From contig NZ_JAJCYB010000017.1 in NCBI RefSeq assembly GCF_029263155.1, positions 1 through 48,108 on the forward strand: a stretch of 48,108 nucleotides of DNA, read 5' to 3'. The notes beneath the pieces are model-generated. The model did no database searches, had not been told where the DNA came from, and worked only from the letters and a program-made list of their open reading frames with translations. A program made the translations under genes and the position numbers. The stretch is from Pseudonocardia sp. GTDB lineage: Bacteria; Actinomycetota; Actinomycetes; Mycobacteriales; Pseudonocardiaceae. Shown in pieces: positions 26,473 through 35,009 of this stretch (position 1 is its first letter; each line of letters opens with the position of its first letter).

Positions 26473-27067
26473 CGGGCTGCACGAAGGGGTCCGGGCCGGT
26501 CCCCACGATCGCCGGTTCCTCCTCGGCCTCCCGTGCCCGTGGCGGCAGCACCTCCGGGTTCTCCACGCCGACCTGCAGGCGCAGCTCGCCCGCCTCGGCG
26601 AAGGTGAACACGACGGGGTAGGTCAGCCCGGCCCGGAGCGGTTCGATGAGCCCTTCCAACGCGATCGTCACCTCGCGGGCGTCGCCGAGGGTGATCGCGG
26701 AGACCGGCCCGTCGTAGCCGGCCACGAGCGCCTGCCCGTCGGGAATGGTGGCGTCGCCGACGATGCGGCCCGAGGTGGCGACCGGGCTCGACACCGAGAT
26801 CAGCCGGTCCGGATCGTCGGCACCCGCGTCCCGGTTGACGATCGTGACCTGCAGCTCCGCGTCGGCGCCGACCGGGTACACCTCGTCGCCTGCGACCGGT
26901 TCCGACCAGCTGACCTGGGCGTCGCGCACCTGCATCGAGCCGACCGTGCCCAACGAACCCGGCGAGGTCGAGCGCTGGGCCGACGTCGCCGACTCCTGGC
27001 CGGCCCCGCATCCGGCGATGCCCGCCAGGCACGCGGCGGCCGTCGCCGCGGTCACGATCCTGCGCAT
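26462..27067 (-). CDS. lpqE: LpqE-like lipoprotein
   Basis: 201 residues. Signal peptide MRRIVTAATAAACLAGIAGC with lipobox IAGC. The mature protein begins GAGQESATSAQRS, close to the start of mycobacterial LpqE (GAGQISQT…). A beta-sandwich of the DUF461/PCuAC type follows, with DRLISVSSPVA, GDATIPDGQALVAGY and GLTYPVVFTFAEAGELRL. Proteins of the PCu(A)C family bind copper through His/Met residues; those are not obvious here, so metal binding is doubtful. It lies upstream of and overlaps the PBP gene. A strong inverted repeat lies 23 bp upstream, shared with the divergent lipoprotein gene. Confidence 0.72.
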   Translation of the reverse strand: MRRIVTAATAAACLAGIAGCGAGQESATSAQRSTSPGSLGTVGSMQVRDAQVSWSEPVAGDEVYPVGADAELQVTIVNRDAGADDPDRLISVSSPVATSGRIVGDATIPDGQALVAGYDGPVSAITLGDAREVTIALEGLIEPLRAGLTYPVVFTFAEAGELRLQVGVENPEVLPPRAREAEEEPAIVGTGPDPFVQPGDR

Positions 27068-27089
27068 GTCACACCTGTTGCAGTCATGC

Positions 27090-27125
27090 CCGGGGCATAC
27101 CCCGACCCGCGCGGGGTATGCCCGG
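27090..27125. promoter_or_regulatory. Inverted repeat with ATACCCC/GGGGTAT arms between divergent lipoprotein genes
   Basis: GCATACCCCG (27095-27104) and CGGGGTATGC (27112-27121) are perfect complements around 7 nt, and flanking CCGG extends the arms with one bulged G. It fills most of the 61-bp gap between the two start codons. ATACCC…GGGTAT arms recall copper-responsive CsoR/RicR operators, though the spacer here is longer. Confidence 0.5.
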
Positions 27126-27128
27126 AAC

Positions 27129-27566
27129 ATGCCGGGAGAGCCCTCGCACGCCGTTCGGACCGCCCTCGTCGCCCTGGTCGCCGCCGCCCTGACCGGGTGT
27201 GGCGACGGTTCCACCACCGGCCCCGAGACCGGGGTCACGATCGACGGGATACAGGAGGCCCAGAACTTCTACGAGGGCGAGTACCTCGGGCAGCGCGTCA
27301 CCGTGAGCGCCGAGGTCTCCGACGTCCTCGACCCCCGCAACCTGGAACTCGCCGGTGTCGACTACAGCGAGGACAGCCTGCTCGTGCGCACCGCCGACCC
27401 GGTGGAGGTCCGGCAGGGGCAGGTGGTTCGCGTGGTCGGCACGGTCGGCCAGTACCACCGGTTCCTGGAGGGTGAGGGGGTACCGCCGGTGCAGTACGAC
27501 ATGTACGAGGAGTACGAGACCGAGGCGTACCTCTACGACGCCGCGGTGGAGGTGCTCGACGGCTGA
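27129..27566 (+). CDS. Small lipoprotein, unknown function
   Basis: 145 residues from the ATG at 27129. Signal sequence with lipobox (AAALTGC), then a domain with NFYEGEYLGQRVTVSAEVSD, DYSEDSLLVRTADPVEV and GQVVRVVGTVGQYHR. The pattern of an exported OB-fold-like beta barrel is plausible. The gene is divergent from the LpqE-like gene across a strong palindrome and is probably co-regulated with it. I do not recognise a named family. Confidence 0.7.
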   Translation: MPGEPSHAVRTALVALVAAALTGCGDGSTTGPETGVTIDGIQEAQNFYEGEYLGQRVTVSAEVSDVLDPRNLELAGVDYSEDSLLVRTADPVEVRQGQVVRVVGTVGQYHRFLEGEGVPPVQYDMYEEYETEAYLYDAAVEVLDG

Positions 27567-27593
27567 GGGTTCCGGCCGGCGGACCCGCCCCGG

Positions 27594-27818
27594 TCATCGG
27601 CGACGTGACCGGTACAGACCCCACGTCATCGCCGAGACCAGCAGCACCGTCGTGACGGCGGCGAAGACGGTGAAGGCCGGGTTCGGCACCCGCACCAGCG
27701 AGGTGACGAACAACCCGACCAGCAGCGCCAGCGAGGTGACGCCGGCCAGCACCTTCCACCGGAGAAGGCCGCGGTCGGACTGCAGCTGCTGCGTGTCGCG
27801 ATCGTGTGGTGTACCCAT
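27594..27818 (-). CDS. Small two-helix membrane protein
   Basis: 74 residues starting MGTPHDRDTQQLQSDRGLLR. Two transmembrane helices (VLAGVTSLALLVGLFVTSL and FTVFAAVTTVLLVSAMTWGL) and a basic C-terminus. It lies just downstream of the molybdopterin oxidoreductase on the same strand (77 bp gap). Function unknown. Confidence 0.55.
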   Translation of the reverse strand: MGTPHDRDTQQLQSDRGLLRWKVLAGVTSLALLVGLFVTSLVRVPNPAFTVFAAVTTVLLVSAMTWGLYRSRRR

Positions 27819-27895
27819 GCGGCGGGCGTACCCGCCCGTCGTCGGGGCATGCCATGGCCGGTCGCCCGCCCCGGTGCTCCGCACCGGGACCGTGA

Positions 27896-29443
27896 TCACG
27901 CCACCGTGAACGTGACGGTGTGCCGGCCGGTCGCGCCGTCCGGGCCGGGGTTGATCGGGTCCACGCGCTCGGCGGTCTGCACCTGGCCGGTCCGGTCGGT
28001 CGCCCGGACCGTGGCGGTGTGCAGGCCGGAGCCGAGCGGGACGCGCAGGTACCACATCCGCCAGGTGAGGGTGTTGACCGGCGCGCCGAGCTCGGCGGGG
28101 AGCCAGGGCCCGTCGTCGAGGGAGACCTCGACCGCGGCGATCCCCCGGCCCGGCGCCCACGACGTGCCGGCCAGCACGACCTCGCCCGCGGGCACCCGCG
28201 CGAAGCCGGCGGGCGCGTCGATCCGCGAGGAGGTCTTGATGGGGACGATGCCCTCCGGGTCGCCGTCCCAGCCGCGCTGCTCCCAGTAGGGGTCGAACGC
28301 GAACGTCGTCAGCTCCAGGTCGGTGAGCCACTTCGTCGCGCTGACGTAGCCGTAGAGGCCGGGCACCACCGTGCGCAGGGGGAAGCCGTGCTCGGGCAGC
28401 AGCGGCTCGCCGTTCATCCCGATCGCGAGCAGCGCGTCGGGGTTGCCGAGCACGCGGTCCAGCGGCGTGCCGATGGTGAACCCGTCCACCGCACGCCCGA
28501 CGAGCTGCTCGGCGTCCGGGCGCACGCCCGCCTCGGCGAGCAGGTCGCCCAGCGGGACGCCGACGAAGTTCGCCGTCGACACGTACGGGCCGCCGACGTA
28601 GTTGGACACGCACGTCATCGTGATCGTGCGCTCCACGAGCGGGCGCGCGGCGATCTCGGCGAAGGGCAGCTCGACCTCCCGGTCGACCATGCCGTGGATC
28701 CGCAGCACGGCGTCCTGCGCCCGCAGCCGCGGCACGGTGAGGTTGACGTCGACGCGGTAGAAGTCCGCGGCCGGGGTGAGGAACGGCGGCGTGCCGAGCT
28801 CGGGGAACGCCGCGCCCGGCGGGATCGGCGGAGCGGGCTGCGCGGGTACGAGCGGCCCGACCGCGCGCCGGGACGCCCCCACGTCCACCCGGTCGGCGAG
28901 CAGCCGCCCGCCCAGTCCGCCCAGCGCTGCTCCGGCGGCGACACCACCCGAGGCGAGCAGCAGCCCGCGGCGCCCGGCGTCCGGGCGGGCCGCCGCGCGG
29001 GCCCGTGCGTGGAGGAGGACGAACGCCGCGAGCCCGGTGGCCAGCGCGGCGAGCGGGGCGAGCAGGGACACCGCGGCGGGTGACTGCTCGGCCACGGCGA
29101 GACCGCCGATCAGCCCGAGGACCCCGACGACGATCAGGCCCGGTCGGGGCCGCCGCCGCGACACGAGCCCGGCCACCGCGGCGACGACCGCGATCACGAC
29201 GGCCATGCCGGCGAGCAGCGCGATCTTGTCGTTGGTGCCGAACACGGCGATGGCGAAGGACTTCACCGGGTTGGGCGTGCGATCGATCGCGGCGTTGCCG
29301 ACGGCGAGGAACGGCGAGGCCTGCGGGCGGGCCAGCAGGCCGGCGACGAGGTGTCCCGCGCCCAACGCCGCGGCGACGGCGAGCAGCCCGACGAGGGCGG
29401 CGACGGGGCGGCCCGGCGATCGCTCGGTGGTGGACATGCACAC
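27896..29443 (-). CDS. Membrane-anchored molybdopterin-dependent oxidoreductase (sulfite-oxidase fold)
   Basis: 515 residues. The N-terminal third has about five transmembrane helices and an RRGLLL twin-arginine-like stretch near 158. An extracytoplasmic sulfite-oxidase-type Mo-cofactor domain follows, with the molybdenum-ligand cysteine in ITMTCVSNYVGGPYV, and PLLPEHGFPLRTVVPGLYGY and SATKWLTDLEL. The C-terminal Mo-co dimerisation domain has LAGTSWAPGRGIAAVEVSLD. Physiological substrate unknown. The fasciclin lipoprotein lies immediately upstream; the same pair is common in actinobacteria. Start at 29443 or two codons later. Confidence 0.88.
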   Translation of the reverse strand: MCMSTTERSPGRPVAALVGLLAVAAALGAGHLVAGLLARPQASPFLAVGNAAIDRTPNPVKSFAIAVFGTNDKIALLAGMAVVIAVVAAVAGLVSRRRPRPGLIVVGVLGLIGGLAVAEQSPAAVSLLAPLAALATGLAAFVLLHARARAAARPDAGRRGLLLASGGVAAGAALGGLGGRLLADRVDVGASRRAVGPLVPAQPAPPIPPGAAFPELGTPPFLTPAADFYRVDVNLTVPRLRAQDAVLRIHGMVDREVELPFAEIAARPLVERTITMTCVSNYVGGPYVSTANFVGVPLGDLLAEAGVRPDAEQLVGRAVDGFTIGTPLDRVLGNPDALLAIGMNGEPLLPEHGFPLRTVVPGLYGYVSATKWLTDLELTTFAFDPYWEQRGWDGDPEGIVPIKTSSRIDAPAGFARVPAGEVVLAGTSWAPGRGIAAVEVSLDDGPWLPAELGAPVNTLTWRMWYLRVPLGSGLHTATVRATDRTGQVQTAERVDPINPGPDGATGRHTVTFTVA

Positions 29444-29509
29444 TCCGGAGGAAGAGCGCGGGTGGCCCGGGGCAGGCCACCCGCGCAGCTCAGGTCACGG
29501 CCGGGTGGC

Positions 29510-30181
29510 TCAGGCGGCCGGCGGCATCAGCACGGTGTCGATGACGAACACCGTCGCGTTGGCCGTCGGGATGTTGCCGCAGAGCACGCTGGCCTGCTCC
29601 TGCTCGTCGATCGTCAGCGACATCGGCTCGCCGGTGATCGTCAGGTTCTCGCCCTGTACGGTCGTGACGGTGCCGGCCTCGGCCAGGCCCTGCGCGTCGT
29701 AGCGCTCCGGCACGACGTGGTAGGTCAGGATCTCGCTGAGCTGGCCTTCCGGTTCGGCCAGCAGCATGTCCAGCGTACCGGCCGGCAGCGCCTCGAAGGC
29801 CGGGTCGGCCGGGGCGAACACGGTGTAGGCGGCGTTCGGGTCGTTGAGGGTGTCCACCAGGCCGGCCTCGGTGACGGCCGTGGTGAGCGTGCCGAGCAGC
29901 GGGTTGTTGCTCGCGGCCGTGCCGACCGGGTCGTCGACCATGCCCTCGGCGGACCCCTCGCCCTCGGTGGGAACCTGGTCGCAGGCCGGGCCGTAGATGT
30001 CGGAGGTCTGGGTGACACCGGACCCGGCCGCGGCGGTTCCGCTTGGCATGGACTGCGACGTCGTCGGAGCGGTCGTGTCGGGCGCCGCGGGGGTGGGTGC
30101 GGCGTCCTCGCCGCAGCCGCTCAGGGCGACGGTCAGCGCGGCAGCGGCGCCGAGGGCCGCGAGGCGGGGGAGACGGTTCAT
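29510..30181 (-). CDS. Fasciclin-domain lipoprotein (MPT70/MPT83-like)
   Basis: 223 residues. Signal peptide with lipobox ALSGC, a Thr/Pro/Ala-rich linker, then one FAS1 domain from GPACDQVPTEGEGSAEGM through LTTAVTEAGLVDTLN, AYTVFAPADPAFEALP, ILTYHVVPERYD and TVFVIDTVLMPP. It closely follows the layout of mycobacterial MPT83 and MPT70, surface lipoproteins controlled by SigK; no sigK or anti-sigma gene is present here. It is upstream of the Mo-oxidoreductase on the same strand (66 bp), probably an operon. Confidence 0.9.
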   Translation of the reverse strand: MNRLPRLAALGAAAALTVALSGCGEDAAPTPAAPDTTAPTTSQSMPSGTAAAGSGVTQTSDIYGPACDQVPTEGEGSAEGMVDDPVGTAASNNPLLGTLTTAVTEAGLVDTLNDPNAAYTVFAPADPAFEALPAGTLDMLLAEPEGQLSEILTYHVVPERYDAQGLAEAGTVTTVQGENLTITGEPMSLTIDEQEQASVLCGNIPTANATVFVIDTVLMPPAA

Positions 30182-30327
30182 GTCTGCGTCCTTGTATCTC
30201 GGTCGTTCGGACGCAGTCGGGCTACCCCGTGCGGCGGCACGCACGCTCACGGGAGGGCAACGGAACGGTCACGGTGCGCGGCCGAACCGTGACGGAGACA
30301 AGATCGGTGTGAGGGACGCGACCCGGG

Positions 30328-31035
30328 TCAGACCGCGCAGGATCCGTCGGTGCACCCGTCGGCGTCGGGCCGGCCCGACGGGGTCAGATCCTGCAGCGGG
30401 TGCGCGTCCGCCCATGCCGTCCGCAGCACCTCCAGCAGCGCCTCGGCCGGCTGGGCGCCCGACACCCCGTACTTCGCGTCGACGACGAAGAACGGCACGC
30501 CGCTGATGCCGTAGGCGCGCGCCTGGCGCACGTCGGCGCGCACGTCGTCGAGGTAGCGGTCGCCGGAGAGCACCTCGCGGGCCTCCGCCTCGTCCAGCCC
30601 GGCGTCGGCGACGACGCGGGCGAGCGTCTCCGGGTCGCCGATCCGCTCGCCCTCGGTGAGATAGGCGCGCAGCAGCCGCTCCTTCACCGCGTCCCCGACA
30701 CCGCGCTCGGCGCCGAGGTGGATCAGCCGGTGGGCATCGACGGTGTTGCCGCCGCGGGCGTGCTCCAGGTCGAACTCCCAGCCCTCCCCGGCGGCCGTCT
30801 CGCTCATCTGCCCGATCATGCCCCGCGCCTGCTCGGGCGAGGTGCCGTACTTCGCGGCGAGGTGCGTGGCCAGCGTCCCCTCGCGTTCCCGGGGTGCGGT
30901 CGGGTCGAGCTCGAAGCTGCGCCAGCGCACCTCCACCTCGTCGCGGTGCTCGAAGCGGGCCAGGGCCGCCTCGAACCGGCGCTTGCCGATCGCACACCAC
31001 GGGCACACCACGTCGGACCAGATCTCCACCTGCAT
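30328..31035 (-). CDS. DsbA/FrnE-family thioredoxin-fold oxidoreductase
   Basis: 235 residues starting MQVEIWSDVVCPWC. The CPWC redox motif is at residues 11-14, with a cis-proline loop in GISGVPFFVVDAKYGVSGAQ and a helical insertion between. FrnE-like proteins are cytosolic disulfide or 2-hydroxychromene-type oxidoreductases; there is no signal peptide. The C-terminal DGCTDGSCAV adds two more cysteines, a tail seen in some actinobacterial homologues. Neighbours give no substrate. Confidence 0.88.
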   Translation of the reverse strand: MQVEIWSDVVCPWCAIGKRRFEAALARFEHRDEVEVRWRSFELDPTAPREREGTLATHLAAKYGTSPEQARGMIGQMSETAAGEGWEFDLEHARGGNTVDAHRLIHLGAERGVGDAVKERLLRAYLTEGERIGDPETLARVVADAGLDEAEAREVLSGDRYLDDVRADVRQARAYGISGVPFFVVDAKYGVSGAQPAEALLEVLRTAWADAHPLQDLTPSGRPDADGCTDGSCAV

Positions 31036-31143
31036 GTCCGTGCTCAACCGCGCCGCGGCGGATCGTGTTCCGGCGCGGACCGCTCCACCATCCCCTGCCC
31101 GGCCGAAACACCGTTGTGGAAGGGCAGGCCCTACCGTGTGCGC

Positions 31144-32475
31144 ATGCACGAGGACCAGGGCGCGTTCCCGCCTCCCGACCCGACCGGGGGAATCGGGGTG
31201 ATCGTCCCGTTCGACTTCGCCCTCGACCGGGAGCTGTGGCGGTGGGTGCCCGAGCCGGTGGCCCTGCATCTCACGCGCACCCCGTTCGTCCCGTCCCCGG
31301 TCACGGCCGAGATGGCCCGTGCCATCAGCGACCCGGAGCCGGTCCGCAGCGCCACCCGTGACCTGCTCGAACCCGGTCCCGGCATCGTCGCGTACGCGTG
31401 CACGTCGGGCAGCTTCGTCGACGGTGTGGCCGGGGAGACGGCGCTGCTGGAGATCATGCGCGCGGCGGGCGCCCCGTACGCGCTGACCACGGCCGGGGCG
31501 CTGGTGTCCGCGCTGGCGTCGGTGTCGGCCACGCGGGTGGCGATCGTCACGCCCTACGTCGACACGCTCACCGACCTGCTCGCCGCGTACCTCGCCGCCA
31601 ACGGGGTCACGACGGTGGCGTCGGTGGGGCTGGGGCTGCTCGGCCAGATCTGGCGCGTGTCCTACGAGGAGGTGGTCCGTGCCGTGCGGGCCGCCGACCG
31701 GCCCGAGGCGCAGGCGGTGTTCATCTCCTGCACCAACCTCGCCACCTTCGACGTCATCGCGCCCCTGGAACGCGAGCTGGGCAAGCCGGTGTTCACCGCG
31801 AACCAGGTGACGATCTGGGCCGCGCTCTCGGCCATCGGCGTGCCGGCGCACGGGCCCGGGCAGCGGCTGCTGGCACGCGGCGCCGGCCGGCTGCCCCACC
31901 TGCGCGCCGTGCCCGACCCGGCCCCGCTGCGCCGCCGGTCGCAGGGCGACGCGACGTCCCTGCACCGCGTCCGGGTGCGCCTGCCCGACGAGTCCGGTGC
32001 GCTGGCCCGCCTCGCCGACGCGGTGGCCGGAGCGGGCGGGAACATCCTGGGCCTGGCCGTGCACGGCCAGGACTCCCGCTCGGTCGTCGACGAGCTGATC
32101 GTCGGGGGCGCGCCGGATCCGGAGCTGCTGGCCGGGTCCGTGCGCGCGTCCGTCGGGCCCGGGGCCGGGGCCGTGCTGGTCACCGAGGCCGACCCGCACG
32201 ACCTCGTCGACGCCCCCACCCGCGCGCTCGACCTCGCCGCGCAGGCGGTGACCACCGGCGACCCGGCGTCCGCGCTGGCCGCGCTGCTGCACGCCGACTC
32301 CGTCGAGGCCCAGGCCGACCAGCCCGAGGACGACGACCACGTGCTCGCCGTCCCGGCCCCCGACGAGGGCTGGCTGGTGGCGCGGAGGTCGTGGGCGCCG
32401 TTCACGGTCACGGAGTCGGCGCGGGCGGAGGCGTTCGTCCGCACGCTGACCGCGCTGGCGCCGGTGCTGCCGTGA
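31144..32475 (+). CDS. Maleate isomerase/Asp-Glu racemase-like domain fused to an ACT domain
   Basis: 443 residues. Residues 1 to about 246 match the maleate cis-trans isomerase (AMDase/Asp-Glu racemase superfamily) fold, with two catalytic cysteines in VAYACTSGSFVDG and AVFISCTNLATFDV. After an Arg-rich linker, an ACT domain begins at LHRVRVRLPDESGALARLAD with GGNILGLAVHGQ. The C-terminal ~90 residues (LDLAAQAVTTGDPASALAAL, then GWLVARRSWAPFTVTESARA) resemble the tails of ACT proteins that are usually separate genes. The frame is open throughout. The gene overlaps the downstream methyltransferase as GTGA. A ligand-controlled enzyme is suggested, but the substrate is unknown. Confidence 0.75.
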   Translation: MHEDQGAFPPPDPTGGIGVIVPFDFALDRELWRWVPEPVALHLTRTPFVPSPVTAEMARAISDPEPVRSATRDLLEPGPGIVAYACTSGSFVDGVAGETALLEIMRAAGAPYALTTAGALVSALASVSATRVAIVTPYVDTLTDLLAAYLAANGVTTVASVGLGLLGQIWRVSYEEVVRAVRAADRPEAQAVFISCTNLATFDVIAPLERELGKPVFTANQVTIWAALSAIGVPAHGPGQRLLARGAGRLPHLRAVPDPAPLRRRSQGDATSLHRVRVRLPDESGALARLADAVAGAGGNILGLAVHGQDSRSVVDELIVGGAPDPELLAGSVRASVGPGAGAVLVTEADPHDLVDAPTRALDLAAQAVTTGDPASALAALLHADSVEAQADQPEDDDHVLAVPAPDEGWLVARRSWAPFTVTESARAEAFVRTLTALAPVLP

Positions 32476-33038
32476 GCCTGCCCGCCGACTGGGAGCGCTG
32501 GCGCGACCAGGTCGACCTCGACGCCTACGACGAGCGCTGGGCGCAGCTCGCGCAGCCCCACGGCGAGGCCGACCTGGTGATGACCTACGCGCCGGCGGCC
32601 GTGCTCGACGGCGGCTGCGGCACCGGGCGCGTCGGGATCGAGCTGGCCCGCCGGGGCGTCACCGTGATCGGCGTCGACCCGGACCCGGACATGATCGCCG
32701 CCGCCCGGACGAAGGCCCCCACGCTGGAGTGGCTCCTGCTCGACCTGGCCGACCTCGACCGCCCGGAGCGGTTCGACCTGGCCGTGCTGGCCGGCAACGT
32801 GGTCCCCTACGCGCAGCGCCGCGCCGAGGTGGTGGCGGCCTGCGCGCGCCACCTGACGCCGGGTGGGCGGCTGGTGGCGGGCTTCCAGCTGCAGGACGGC
32901 TGGCCCACCCTCGCCGAGTACGACGCGTGGTGCGCCGCGACCGGCCTGGAGCCCGAGGACCGCTGGTCCACCTGGGACCGCGATCCCTACACGGGCGGCG
33001 ACTACGCGGTCTCGGCTCACGTCCTCCCCGAGCCGTAG
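32472..33038 (+). CDS. Class I SAM-dependent methyltransferase
   Basis: 188 residues from a GTG overlapping the previous stop. Motif I is AVLDGGCGTGRVGIEL, strand 2 ends VIGVDPDPDMIAAAR, and later blocks are FDLAVLAGNVVPY and HLTPGGRLVAGFQLQDGW. It resembles small UbiE/YcgJ-type methyltransferases. Coupling to the maleate-isomerase/ACT protein implies shared expression, not a known pathway. Confidence 0.82.
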   Translation: MSLPADWERWRDQVDLDAYDERWAQLAQPHGEADLVMTYAPAAVLDGGCGTGRVGIELARRGVTVIGVDPDPDMIAAARTKAPTLEWLLLDLADLDRPERFDLAVLAGNVVPYAQRRAEVVAACARHLTPGGRLVAGFQLQDGWPTLAEYDAWCAATGLEPEDRWSTWDRDPYTGGDYAVSAHVLPEP

Positions 33039-33184
33039 ACCTCCCGGGCCCGTAGGACCTCCCGGGAGTTGCAGCAAGGCCCCGGCCCTTTCCCCGTGGA
33101 CGGGTCCACCACCCGCCCGCCCTGCAGGATCGCCACCTCACGCGCGGACACCAGCCGCGGCGCCGCCATCCGGGCGGGCTCCAT
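33017..33184 (-). CDS. Possible small ORF (55 residues), unknown
   Basis: ATG at 33184 with GGGAG upstream; the product contains REVAILQGGRVVDPSTGKGP, then a Cys-Cys and SREVLRAREV. It overlaps the end of the convergent methyltransferase by 22 bases and fills the gap before aroE. No family recognised. A tandem GACCTCCCGGG (near 33038 and 33057) lies inside it, so this could instead be untranslated terminator-region DNA. Confidence 0.25.
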   Translation of the reverse strand: MEPARMAAPRLVSAREVAILQGGRVVDPSTGKGPGPCCNSREVLRAREVYGSGRT

Positions 33185-33208
33185 CGGCTCCCGCCGGCTT
33201 CTCCGGGG

Positions 33209-34024
33209 TCACCGGGCCGCCACGGCCGCGTCCAGGGCCGCGCGCATGGCCTCGACCGGCCCGGGGCGCCCGGTCATCAGCTCCACCTGCGCCACGGCCT
33301 GGTGCAGCAGCATCTCCAGCCCGCTGACCACCGTCGCGCCCGCGGTGGAGGCCGTCGCGGCGAAGGGGGTGGGCCAGGGCGCGTAGACCACGTCCAACAC
33401 GACGCCGGTGGCGCCCGCGAGGGCGTCGGCGGCGCCGCCGGGCAGCGTGGAGACCACGACCCCGGCCCCGGCCAGCGCCGCCGCGGCCCGGGTGGGCTCG
33501 GCGAGCGCGTCGTCGACCACGGGGTCGATCCCGAGCCGCGACGCCGCCGCGCGCAGCTCCCCGGCCCGCTCGACCGACCGCACCAGTACCCGGACGTCGG
33601 CGATGCCCAGCTCCCGCAGCGCGGCGAGCGCCGCCTGTGCTGTGCCGCCCGCACCGAGGACCACCGCCGTCGCACCGGCCCCGCTCACCCCGGCCCCGCG
33701 CAGGGCGGCGACGATCCCGGCGACGTCGGTGTTGTCGGCGAACCACGCGCCGTCGCGCGGGACCAGCGTGTTCGCGGCCCCGGTCGCCGCCGCCAGCGGT
33801 GACACCGTGGCGGCGACGTCGAGCGCCGCGCGCTTGAGCGGCATCGTCAGCGACAGGCCGGCCCACTCCGGTCCGAGACCGGCGACGAACCCGGGCAGCG
33901 CGTCCTCCGCGCACTCGTGCCGCCCGTAGCTCCAGCCGTCGAGGCCGAGCGCGGTGTAGGCGGCGGTGTGCAGGGCGGGGGACAGTGAGTGGGCGACGGG
34001 GGAACCCAGGACGGCGGCACGCAC
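33209..34024 (-). CDS. aroE: Shikimate dehydrogenase
   Basis: 271 residues from a GTG at 34024. It reduces 3-dehydroshikimate with NADPH in chorismate synthesis. The substrate-site motif is GSPVAHSLSPALH near residue 8, with the catalytic lysine in SLTMPLKRAA and the Asn-Thr-Asp in FADNTDVAGI. The Rossmann loop is VVLGAGGTAQAALAAL and the C-terminal motif is SGLEMLLHQAVAQVELMTG. No other aro genes are adjacent. Slightly short but typical of the AroE/SDH family. Confidence 0.9.
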   Translation of the reverse strand: MRAAVLGSPVAHSLSPALHTAAYTALGLDGWSYGRHECAEDALPGFVAGLGPEWAGLSLTMPLKRAALDVAATVSPLAAATGAANTLVPRDGAWFADNTDVAGIVAALRGAGVSGAGATAVVLGAGGTAQAALAALRELGIADVRVLVRSVERAGELRAAASRLGIDPVVDDALAEPTRAAAALAGAGVVVSTLPGGAADALAGATGVVLDVVYAPWPTPFAATASTAGATVVSGLEMLLHQAVAQVELMTGRPGPVEAMRAALDAAVAAR

Positions 34025-34256
34025 GGGCGCCAGTATCGCTACCGGCGGGACCGCTCCACCCGCACGACCCCCTCGGCGAGGCGCCCCGGCCGCCGCCGCG
34101 ATGCCGGCCGGCGCCGCGCTCAGGTGGTCCTGCACCACCGGCGACGGCGAGTGGAACGCAGGCCGCGACCGGTCGGGCAACCGGACCGCGAACACCGTCT
34201 CGGACACCGGGCAGGCTGGAGCGGCCCGGTCTCCGCGATGTGTCACGCTCGCCCCC

Positions 34257-35009
34257 GTGACGGGGACGGTGCTGGTGCTCGGTGGTCGCAGCGAGATCGG
34301 GCTGGAGGTGGCGCGGCGCCTCGCCCCCGGGTCCACGGTCGTGCTGGCCGCCCGCCGCAGCGCGGATCTCGACGACGAGGAGCGGGAGTTGCGTGCCGCC
34401 GGGGCGGCGGCCGTGGACCGCGTGGAGTTCGACGCCGACGACGTCGCCCGGCACCGCGAGGTGCTCGACGGCGTCCTCGCGCGGCACGGGCGCCTGGACA
34501 CCGTCGTCGTCGCGTTCGGGATCCTGGGGGAGCAGGCGCGGGCCGAGCGGGACGTCGCGCACGCGCTGGCGATCGTGCACACCGACTACGTCGCGCACGT
34601 CTCCGTGCTCACCCACCTGGCGCAGCTGCTGCGCGAGCAGGCCGGTGGCACCGGGCGCGGTGGGGACCTCGTGGTCTTCTCCTCGGTCGCCGGCGCCCGG
34701 GTGCGGCGCGCCAACTACGTCTACGGCTCGGCGAAGGCCGGGCTCGACGGTTTCGCCTCCGGCCTGGCCGACGCGTTGCACGGCAGCGGAGTGCGGCTGC
34801 TGCTCGTCCGCCCGGGCTTCGTGATCGGGCGGATGACGGCGGGCATGTCCCCGGCCCCGCTGTCCTCGACGCCCGCCCAGGTCGCCGCCGCCACCGTGGC
34901 GGCGCTGCGCGCGGGCCGCGGCGAGGTGTGGGTGCCCGCGGCGCTGCAACCGGTCTTCGCGGGCCTGCGGCACCTCCCGCGCGCACTGTGGCGGCGGATG
35001 CCGCGCTAG
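34257..35009 (+). CDS. Short-chain dehydrogenase, DprE2-like
   Basis: 250 residues from the GTG at 34257. NAD(P)-binding motif VLVLGGRSEIGLEVARRL, Ser in DLVVFSSVAGARVRR, and the catalytic Tyr-x3-Lys YVYGSAKAG. The GGRSEIG form and the C-terminal FVIGRMTAGMSPAPLSSTP, then HLPRALWRRMPR, closely resemble decaprenylphospho-2-keto-ribose reductase DprE2 of arabinan precursor synthesis. A DprE1 oxidase is not nearby, so the exact substrate is uncertain. The 232-bp region upstream shows no gene. Confidence 0.75.
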   Translation: MTGTVLVLGGRSEIGLEVARRLAPGSTVVLAARRSADLDDEERELRAAGAAAVDRVEFDADDVARHREVLDGVLARHGRLDTVVVAFGILGEQARAERDVAHALAIVHTDYVAHVSVLTHLAQLLREQAGGTGRGGDLVVFSSVAGARVRRANYVYGSAKAGLDGFASGLADALHGSGVRLLLVRPGFVIGRMTAGMSPAPLSSTPAQVAAATVAALRAGRGEVWVPAALQPVFAGLRHLPRALWRRMPR

